NCBI GenBank assembly: GCA_022496805.1 | Contig: CM040089.1 | Coordinates: 43,322,372 to 43,386,371, forward strand | DNA: 64,000 bases | From: Pohlia nutans | Lineage: Eukaryota; Streptophyta; Bryopsida; Bryales; Mniaceae | Direction of reading: 5' to 3' | Shown: one piece after another, positions 12,061 through 20,676 of the stretch | How positions within the stretch are numbered: the first letter of the stretch is position 1 | Layout: every line of letters begins with the position of its first letter | Program-made: the position numbers and the translations under genes | The notes under the pieces: model-generated | Seen by the model: only the letters and a program-made list of their open reading frames with translations | What the model was told of the DNA's origin: nothing | The model's database searches: none

Positions 12061-12345
12061 CCCCTAAAAACCCGAGGGTTATTGAACAAAACATAGATGT
12101 GTTATAATATGTGCCCTCCATATGTTTGATGAAGTTTGGTTTAATAGACAAAATGTAGAGCATCCTCTTTACAAATTGTCCATACGGTCAAACTTCCAAA
12201 AATAATTTTAGATCATTTTAATGAATTTAAAAGCATTAACCTTTGAAAATTTGAATAAATTATAATTCTCAAGTTTCGAGTTTATAGCAAATTTTAAAAC
12301 TCTAAGACGATATCGAAGTGATCCACTTTGAATAACTCTCAAGTG
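12057..12345. mobile_element. Family A TTAA-element inserted in a family B element, 3' truncated
   Basis: TTAA at 12057-12060 begins CCCCTAAAAACCCGAGGG and continues as family A (AACAAAACATAGATGTG, then the AAAGCATTAACCTTTGAAAATTTG block). The target is the TTAA that family B carries in its conserved CATTTTAAAACCAT stretch. Similarity fades after about 12345 and no right terminus is found. Confidence 0.7.
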
Positions 12346-12998
12346 ACATGAGCATCAAATATGAAATATATTCCCTATCATGATATATGAAATGGGACTC
12401 CCATTCGAAAGTTGCCAAATTTGAGTTCACCGAAACCAGAACACCAGTTTCAAGGCCCAATATTCAAGGAAACGGAAATCAATGCTCTCATTGAGTGTAA
12501 CCGAAAAGAAAAACTCAAGTTGAAAACTCCCATTTTCCTTGGTCTTCGGGGCTACTATAATCCTAAAATGGAGAAGAATATGTAGAAACCCGAAAGTGGG
12601 GAGGTTCGGTGAAGCTTTCTGGAAGGAGCTTGCAAGCTGCTTCTTGAAAACTGTCACACTAAAAGGACCTCGCAAATGCCTTCCAGTCGAGCCAACGATG
12701 CTTTGACAGCCAAAATCCATGTTCAACTAGTTTTGCCGTCAAAAAAACGGCAAAACTAGTTGAACATGTAGATCTATGGATTTAGTACAACCATGTCAGT
12801 AGAATCGGCGGCCCTTGACTCACCTCTAACTCACCTTACCTAAGTGGAGTTTTAGCTTCTTTTCGGTTAACTCAATTAAATAACGGGAATCAATGTGCCG
12901 ATTTAACAACTACTGTGGCGGGTGCGCTGTGCAGCTAGGGGACCCAAGAGTCTCTTACCACTGATAAGTTACTGGAGTTTGTGCACTCTGTAGGGTGA
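12346..12998. other. Intergenic with a perfect hairpin at 12718-12768
   Basis: A perfect inverted repeat of 22 bp with a 7-nt loop lies at 12718-12739 and 12747-12768, surrounded by imperfect extensions (AAATCCAT near 12713, ATGGATTT near 12775). No gene is supported in the rest. Confidence 0.6.
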
Positions 12999-13306
12999 AG
13001 GCCCGTTCACATACACCATTTCTGCTGCACGCATGTGTGCGTCAAATAACTTTGAAGGAATATGAGGTAAATAGAAAAATCTAAAATAGGCATAGAGGAA
13101 TCACACTACCACATGACAGAAAGCAACGCAACGCAAAAAACGAACGGGACTATACTTGCGGCAGTGTATTGCAGTTGCACAGTGCTCAACAGTAGCTGCA
13201 GCAGGAAAAGACAAAGTCTTGAATATTTCATTATTTCTTCATTTTACCTCCCATCCTTTCAGGAACGCAAACGCAACAGTGGCACTAGGCTGGTATGAAT
13301 GGGCCA
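12999..13306. mobile_element. TGGCCCATTCACAC-type MITE with 3-bp target duplication
   Basis: The left end is AGGCCCGTTCACATACACC and the right end is the inverted GGTATGAATGGGCCA. TGA flanks both sides (12996-12998 and 13307-13309). The interior matches the reverse complement of the copy at 16476-17396. A 3-bp duplication and short imperfect terminal repeats fit the PIF/Harbinger type; that assignment is inference. Confidence 0.72.
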
Positions 13307-14109
13307 TGACTGTGAGGGCGGATTGGTATGGGGACGCTGGCTCACACGAAACCTGTGGGCCGTAACTTGAGCCGGAGGAGCAGGGAAGGACCGTCTGTAT
13401 ACAGTAGATTCTCACTGCTGCTAATCGGTAGACCTCTCCCATTGATAACAGTTTAATAAAATTTGCAATCAGTGCGAGCGAGGTCAGTCATCTCCGATCC
13501 GGCTGTTACGGTTTAATTTATAATACCTCTGGACGCCATCCAGGAAACGGTAGTGACGTGCTAGATATCTCCGTGTTGCTAATTAATCTGTTCCAGTACT
13601 TTTATAATTTAGGTCATGCGGTCAACCATGATAAGCATGTATCAGAGACAGTGACAGTTCAAAATATTATAAATACTATAAGATCACTCACACCAAGTTC
13701 ATGAACGTACCCAGATCGATCTCCAGTGCCGCTGGACTGCAGTACTGTTCCACGGCTAGCTTGCCGGTGGACTCTGATTCCGTCAAGTTGGCAACTTGTT
13801 TTGGTGAAACTCCCTGGGACGGATCCTCTGAATCGGTATCAACTGCCATAAAAAAATGATTTCCGGGAATGCAAATAGTAGCAAACTTGACCAGAAGAGA
13901 GCTCAGGACAAACCACCAACCTCCCTAATTGCATTTTCTATCATCTCCAAAGCACCACGAAAGGAAAACGTAAGCAACAAGGTGCTGTTATGGTGCAAAA
14001 CAGCTCGCAACTCGGTACATTATGGCGCACGATGCGCATTAACTGTGACTGATCATGGAATTTAACCTTTAGTGCCCAGGATGGTTCTGGCGAAACCACG
14101 GCTTTTTTG
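13307..14109. other. Intergenic, nothing firmly recognised
   Basis: The end (about 14045-14062) repeats TGACTGATCATGGAATTTAA, also found near 5187 and 18948, so it may be a diverged piece of the duplicated block. No gene was seen. Confidence 0.4.
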
Positions 14110-14645
14110 GGCGACATTAGAGTTATTTGTAAAGGGAACTGGTCTTTTGTCCTTTTTTCATGGAAATGAAAATCTAACCTGTATTTGAGTGTAGCCGCAA
14201 AGTAATCATGTGAAGTAAACTTAGGATTTGAGTGTTTTATGGAGGTGTCAGTTGCCACAAATGGCACAAATCTCCCTAAAAAAAACCAAGACTAGTGTTG
14301 GTCGTCATCTCACTCTAGCACAAGTCCTACAATCCTAAAAATCCGCATTTTTTTAAGGGTCAGAGTTTATTCTTTTTAAAATCAAAATACCAACGTCGTT
14401 CAACTCACAACCAACGTCCCTGACACCACCACACAAGGAACTTGTGACTTGACTTGACGTTCAGTAAAAGCCGGGACAAAAGTGGTGTTTTGGAATTCTT
14501 CACGACCGAATTGAGTCTATCGTGAGTTCTATTTCTAGTCTACAGTGAAACTTTGCCAGGGCATTCGCGACCCTGTGATTTTCAATTTACAGGTTACGAA
14601 CCCAAGGTTTGGACTACTTTGCGGATAACTCTACTAGAGAAATTT
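14110..14645 (+). repeat. Segmental duplication block 1, copy 2
   Basis: Same landmarks and order as 3505-3990, with about 100 bp more in the centre. It is the left edge of the longer copy of the duplication. Confidence 0.8.
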
Positions 14646-15792
14646 GTAAAGTAGCAAAAACACCGATTTCTGGGACTGAGTAAACTAATAAAAAACCCCC
14701 GCAAATCTCAAATACAGAACTTGTGTTTTGATCTTTAAAAAATGAAGTATGCGATTTATTTTTGGAAATTGGAGTTAGGTGACTAAGCTTCGGATAAAGA
14801 TGTCACTGACACCGCATGGGTCGTATGAGAATCACCTGCAGTTTGCCATTCCAAGCAAATGTAGGTCGAAATTCACTATTCACGTTCTTGCCCACTCAAC
14901 CAACCTCACTATTTTCGCAAGCTATTTCATGATACCTAAGGAAGCTCTAGTACTCTTTGTTTCTCTCCACATTGTTGGAGGGGGAACCAAAAGAAGGATT
15001 GCTTAGCCAAATACTTTGCAAATTTCTATATTTTACAAAACTTCTCTGTTGAAATTAGGAGTACAATTAATAGAATTCAACCATATTAATGTAAGCATAG
15101 CTTAATCAAACAAGTGACAGTTAAATCTTGGTAAAATTGGATCATTAGATTGGAAGATTATGGTACATCTTTGAACCGTGTAATGCATGCTCAAAAATGA
15201 GATTTAGAGAATGTGCGACTTTCAAAGTTAAATAGAATTTGTGTTAAATGTTCAAAAATGAAAGTGAAGTTGTTCAACAATGACTTGTGTCAACACCTCT
15301 CCATTACAATCTTTCATGTTAAGAACATACTTCCACATAACTAATGTGAATTTTATAAATGAGAGTGACTTATCCATATATGGTTTAGGGCAAAAAATTA
15401 TACGTTAAAATATGAAAGAAGTTGGTACATTGATGAAGATCGGTATACATACCGAGTAAGGGAACATGAACAAGAGAACGCAATAACAAAAAAAGCAAAA
15501 CAAGATAACAAACTTCCAAACACAAGAAATATTGCGTACTACATGTGTTGTATTTGTAAGCATTTGTTGGATTTTGAGTCATTTGCTATATTTTGGTGTT
15601 TTGTACATAGGTATTTAGATATCTAAGAAAGTTTGGTTCCGAGAGAAAAAATCACGTTGTGTGTAGAATCAAAAGTTATGTATATGAACTTGAGACACTG
15701 GACTGAGATGGTTCACAAATTTTACAACATTTCGTTTTCTGATGATTTAGTGATCACTTACTAGTTACTTCAGCACTAAAGGATTTAGCTCT
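14646..15792. other. Intergenic, nothing recognised
   Basis: AT-rich DNA. A 75-residue open frame at 14779-15006 has no recognisable motif and is not called as a gene. Confidence 0.35.
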
Positions 15793-15904
15793 TTGTAAAC
15801 CCAATTGTAAATGTTGACAAATCAAGCTTTTAGAATATTTTAAAAAATTAATTAATAATACCCGGACTCTTCTTAGGAGAATAACTTACAGATTGAGTAA
15901 ACTT

Positions 15905-16195
15905 AGAGCATCTCTACTAGCACTTTGATGGTCATCCAAAAAGTCAAACCTCTCCATGTAGTTCTTCAACATCACTCAATTAGACTCTTGAAAATACTAT
16001 AACTAAGCCACTCACAAGTCACCACGCATGGATTGTGTAATGAAGAAGAAAAGATACACTTGTTTGAATGACTTTGACGACACTCGATTCGGTTACATTT
16101 GCCAATGTCACAATCCAAATAAATAGTTCACCAACCCATTCTCATCCATTTTTCCACTGCCAGAGGACTATCTAGAGTGCTAGTAGAGATGTTCT
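15905..16195. mobile_element. MITE with AGAGCATCTC termini, copy 1
   Basis: The left end AGAGCATCTCTACTAGCAC and the right end GTGCTAGTAGAGATGTTCT are inverted repeats of about 19 bp, 291 bp apart. The DNA on its left (15793-15900) is a diverged copy of 5211-5310. No transposase frame. Termini of this kind are common in plant MITEs; the superfamily was not assigned. Confidence 0.75.
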
Positions 16196-16212
16196 AACAC
16201 ACTTGATCTGTA

Positions 16213-17456
16213 AGAGCATCTCCACTAGCACTTTGGATTGCACTATGAAGGTCATCCATGAAGTTAGACTTCAACATGTAGTTCCCCGCCAATATCACTC
16301 AAATAGACTATTGAAAATAATAAATGAGCCACTCACAAGTCACCACGTGTGGATTGTGCAATCATGATGTGCTATTAAGAAAAGGAGATTCACTTTCTAG
16401 CAAGAGTGATTTTGAGGGCCTTGGTTTTTAATGGATTATCTAGTGTCACGGCCAAATAAAATGTTCACCAACCTATGGCCCATTCACACCAAGCCCTTGC
16501 TGCACTTGCATCTGCCTTCCTGAAATGGAAGAAGGTAAAACCGAGAAACAAAAAAATCTTCAAAGCCTTGTCTTTTCTTGCTGCAATTATCGTTCAACCA
16601 TTGTGCAATTGTATTACAGTGCCGCAAGTAGAGCCATGCTCCTTATTTGCGTTGCGTTCCTTTCTATCATGCATTAGAGTAATTTCTAATTGCGTATTTG
16701 GGTGAAAGCACGTTAAATTCAACCATTAAAATCATATTTAGTCCTGAAATTTCAATTTTCTTGGTCAAAGGCGATAAATTACGACTATAAGTTCATATAT
16801 TTAAGTTCTTATTTGGTAGAGCCCTCCATAGTTCTATTAGGTACTTCAATCCAAAGTTTTAAAATAAAATATTAAAATAAGGTTATTAAAAGTAAATCTT
16901 GAAAATAGATGTCTAAAACAAATTTCGGGAGCAAATCAAATGAATTGAATCATGTTCAATATGAATATAAATTATATATTCTATAAGTTCATTGTGCATT
17001 GGAGGACTCCAAAGAAACAATTATTGAAAAAATAAATATTTAATGCAATTTCCACATGTTTTATATCTACTTTTCAATTCGGTCAAAACTACTTTTTCAA
17101 TTTTAATCGTTTTAACCTTACCATAACACACATAAATACTTATTAAACATGTATTTAAAAAAAAGTTGGTTAGACTTTGTTAAACATTATATCTTTTATT
17201 CTATTCACAAAATTATTTTTACAAAAAATAAAAATTGAATGGATTTTTGGACCCTGCATTGTTGCTTCTTCACAGGGATGACAAGTGGTTCAGTTTACCA
17301 TGCTTTCACTCATTTTATATTTCTTCGTTGACAACATATTCCCTCAAAGTTATCTGACGCATGCATGCGTGAACATTGGTGTATATGAATGGGCTACCAG
17401 TCTCATCTATTTTTCTATAGCTATAGCCGTATCCAGAGTGCAAGTGGAGATGGTCT
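16213..17456. mobile_element. MITE with AGAGCATCTC termini, copy 2, interrupted
   Basis: Same ends as copy 1 (AGAGCATCTCCACTAGCAC at the left, GTGCAAGTGGAGATGGTCT at the right) and an alignable interior. It is split by the element at 16476-17396; without it the length would be about 323 bp. Confidence 0.72.
16476..17396. mobile_element. TGGCCCATTCACAC-type element nested in a MITE
   Basis: It begins TGGCCCATTCACACCAAGC at 16476 and ends GGTGTATATGAATGGGCTA at 17396. The ends match the 12999-13306 copy in reverse, with about 600 bp extra AT-rich DNA inside (about 16690-17310). Flanks are CTA on the left and CCA on the right. The uninterrupted MITE copy 1 has a single CCA at this point, which fits a 3-bp target duplication. 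Confidence 0.7.
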
Positions 17457-17714
17457 ATGTTATTCTCTGCGTTGGTCCACTGCAGCCTTTAAATTTGTGA
17501 ATTTTGGAAGGGCTGCGTCGTTGCGTTCATAGAGTTTGAAGCGAATTGAGCTATGGCCTTGCGTAATAGGATGAAGTTGGAGGTCGGATCGACCTCCCAA
17601 GACTCCGCTGCATGTTCCCGTGGGAGTTTCGACTGCCAGATTATTGAGACGTGCTCCACACCCGTGAAACCGTGACACTATGATCTTGTGATTGGCGAGC
17701 TCGCTGCAAGTGAG

Positions 17715-18911
17715 CAGGTGGAGTCCAAGAAGCCGCGGAACAATTACAACCAAATTCGCCACTTTCAGGACTCATGGGCGGCCAAACTCCCTTGGGTGGA
17801 GTCGGTAGTGGGATTTTACAAATGCCATCGCCAAGGTGTGCTCTGGCCCTTTGAAGTGTGATTTAGCAAATGCAAGCTTTATATCAGCTAGTGCGGGTGA
17901 GGTAACATCATTGGACAATACTCAATGGTTATCCGTGCATGTGTACTTTTTAGTGAATTTTTGACATAAGTCCCACATCATCTCTATTCGCTGCATTGAT
18001 GTGGACACCAATGCTCCCAACCTACCGGAGTTTATCACTGAGCAACTCTTCCATCATAGAGGAGTTAGTCACCAAGAATTGGCAGAAAAACTCATATGCT
18101 TTGGGGCAGATGGGGCATCGGTGTTCCAAGGTGCCCGGTCCGGTGTCATGCAGCGTCTAAAATTACAGTATGCCCCCTACGTGATCCCAATGTATGATTT
18201 TGCACACCGGACGAATTTGGCAGTTGACGCCATGTCTGGTTTGCCATTTGTGCAAAATCTCGAGGGTTGTGCAAAAGCTTGCACTCTTATTTTTCAGTGT
18301 CTCCTAAGCGCTACGTTGAGTTTACAAAACTTGCTAAAGTTGTGGAGACAAAGGGGCTCAAAATCCTTAAGCAGGTTCAGACTCGATGGATTTCCCTACT
18401 CGAGCCCTTTAAGCGCATCTCAAGCGAGTACAAGACTTTGATAGTCAAATTCGCACAAGATGCAGCTAAGAGAAATCTAATCCTTCTTCTTGATGTTGCA
18501 ACTTTATTGGCTTTGCCTTGCATCTTGCCTTTGCTTGAGTCTATGCAATCTTTGATAAAGTTTGCTCAGGCGAGAAATGTGTTCATATCAGACTTTATAG
18601 TGGCTATCAAAATCAGTCAAGGAGAATTGTACATGATGTTCATTGACTCAGTCACATCTTACCAGCCCTTGCATTTTCAGGCCTTCCATGACGTTGTGAC
18701 TGATCATTCACACACCATTAGCCATGAGTGGGTGAGTGATCTTAACAATGGCCACGAGACTCTTGGGTTTCACATTAACGACCATACTTATGGTGCACAC
18801 ATGGTAGACATTGTGATGGGGTACATGCAAATTGTCGGGATTCCAGATAGAGATATTCAAAATACGCCGAAACGAGTTTCAAAATGCCCTACCACAGTTT
18901 TCATCGACTGA
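17715..18911 (+). pseudogene. Decayed hAT-type transposase-like gene
   Basis: From about 17736 a frame reads HFQDSWAAKLPWVE, the start of the zinc-finger-like N-terminus common in hAT-derived plant proteins; it ends at a stop near 17860. The frame at 18001-18270 carries LICFGADGASVFQGARSGV and AHRTNLAV, typical of the transposase core of the ZNF862/KIAA1586-like hAT group. At about 18265 the frame shifts by one base and continues to 18911 (SPKRYVEFTKLAKVVETKGLK, TRWISLLEP). The N-terminal part, core and C-terminal part are in different frames, so no functional protein is expected. Its last 25 codons run into duplicated block DNA. No element termini were identified. Confidence 0.72.
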
Positions 18912-19206
18912 TAAGAGCTCACTGCCTGAACAGAGGTCCTCTGCATTATGACTGATCATGGAATTTAAGCCCCCCGTAAACCCAACTGTAAATGTCGACA
19001 TGTCGAGCTTTCAGAATATTCAAATTTAAAGCCAATTAGTGAAACCCTGACTCGAATAACTTACAGATCGAGTTCAATAGTGCAAGAGTCCAACAGACCG
19101 ACCTCATAAATCCAGGATCCAAAGCTCGCACTCTCCAGTCGTCCGGCAAGGCCGTGGTGGCCCATTCACACCAAGACTGCAAGGTGAATTTCCAAAATAA
19201 TATACA
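18830..19206 (+). repeat. Segmental duplication block 2, copy 2 (left piece)
   Basis: Matches 5064-5440 nearly base for base, from AAATTGTCGGGATTCCAGATA to the TACA at 19203-19206. Copy 2 then continues with DNA that copy 1 lacks. Confidence 0.85.
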
Positions 19207-19433
19207 AATTCTTGCGGTGTCAGAGCCTTGTCTCTTTCTGCTTTTGGTCAACACATGTGCGTTGGCGGAGTGCAAATTTCTTGCCACACGCAAAATGTGT
19301 TGGAACAGCTTCTTGCATGCGTCAGAATAAAAAAGTTAAATTTTACAGGAGCACACTGTAGCTACCAAAAACTTACTTGAGGAACGCCGATTCTCTTCCG
19401 GACTCGCGTTGGGTGACTAGTGTGAATGGGCCA
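19158..19433. mobile_element. TGGCCCATTCACAC-type MITE, 276 bp
   Basis: Left end TGGCCCATTCACACCAAG at 19158, right end CTAGTGTGAATGGGCCA at 19433. The right flank is TGA. The left flank is TGG here but TGA in the paralogous copy at 5392-5394, so the original duplication was TGA. Interior landmarks GTCAGAGCCTTGTCTCT and TAGCTACCAAAAACTTACTTGA are shared with the copy at 35549-35834. Confidence 0.78.
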
Positions 19434-19436
19434 TGA

Positions 19437-20676
19437 GGGGCAGTCCACCTCTGCTGTGCACCCCTCTGCGTTGCACCTTGCGCGTTACTTCACTTGAGGG
19501 TAATTCTCCTGGCGCCTGTGCTTTGCTCCACTCTTTTATCTCTGGCTCTTGGTATCTTCTTCTCGTTGCACGTCTTTGGCTGGCTGGTGGCTGCTGCTCG
19601 ACTCTGGCTCTGGACTGATGTTTGCGGATCTGTATATCTGTGGTGGCTCCATCTTTCGTCTGTGCATTACTGCGTGCTTGCTTCGGGGGCTTCACAGGTG
19701 CTTACTCACTGCTCCGGTGCGTATTTCGTGTTCTCTATTTCTCACTCGGCTCACTGGTGTTTGAAATAAATCAAAACTAGATCTACTTTTGTTGTGTTTG
19801 GCCATTTTTAAAGCACCATGAAACTTGCTGCCACTTAACGGAAATCTCTACTTTATCGAAGACTTGCATCGAGTCTTGTGTGTGGTAGGGGTAGCATCGT
19901 ACAGTGGCCTGCTGCTGACTGCATGGAAGCTCCGGCATGCCCTCACACAGGAAGGAGTTCTGATCACGAGGATCGCTGGTCGTGGTTGGAGTTGATCCGC
20001 AGGTAGCAGGTTTGAGTATTATTGCTGCCACCTGCTCCAGACTCCAGAGCAAGGTACTGTAGGTACTGCCTACAAGCGACTAGTAAGTTGTAACATTGCT
20101 GAGGACGGTAGATAGTGATCATAGTTGCAATGACAGGTGCAGAAGTACGTCTCGAAACGTTCGTTCCTCTGCGCGTTTCGAACCGGGAGTCTGGATTTAG
20201 GGTGACCGTCCCCAGCTTCCCGACGCTACCTGAACTTCGGTCCTTGTGATTTTAATTCTTCTTAGAGAGCAACTAGTACTTGAAATTGTTCTGTTCCTGC
20301 GAGTATAACAAAACAAGGTCACTGTCATTCTTGTGGTCTGTGCCTCGTTCCTCCCTGCAAGTGCAGATCACAAGGAGTCTAATCCCTACTTTTCTTACTT
20401 TTGGGCCAGAGAAGGGATCACTGCTTTGATTACAAATTAATCCCAAGAAGATTGATTCATTGTTACAGAACTTCACCGACTCCTGGCGCAACATGATGTC
20501 AGTGCTGTCAATATCGCGTAGTGCCTGGAACATCAGATAGTACTGCATCCTAGCCAACTTGGTCCTCCAATTATCTGCACCAGGTCTTGCAGAATAAGTT
20601 TGAGTACTGTTGACTCGTGACCCTAGCTGATCGATACTACTTGAATAATATTCAATCTTCGGCCATAGAAAAGGCG
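19437..20676. promoter_or_regulatory. Upstream region of the second HET gene
   Basis: About 1.2 kb between a MITE and the HET start codon. Moderately GC-rich. No TATA box or upstream exon could be fixed. An in-frame TGA at 20611-20613 precedes the first ATG of the HET frame, so translation starts at 20677 or an upstream exon joins after 20613. Confidence 0.35.

Noticed and set aside
12427..12726. 99-residue frame on the minus strand next to the hairpin
   Set aside because: No domain or family resemblance; the size is not unusual for chance.
17715..18911. Functional hAT-derived gene spliced across the frame change
   Set aside because: The change near 18265 is a one-base shift within contiguous homology, not an intron, and the N-terminal part ends in an early stop.
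19433..19769. Overlapping Cys/Leu-rich frames downstream of the MITE
   Set aside because: Three frames overlap with no motif; this is GC-richer non-coding DNA.
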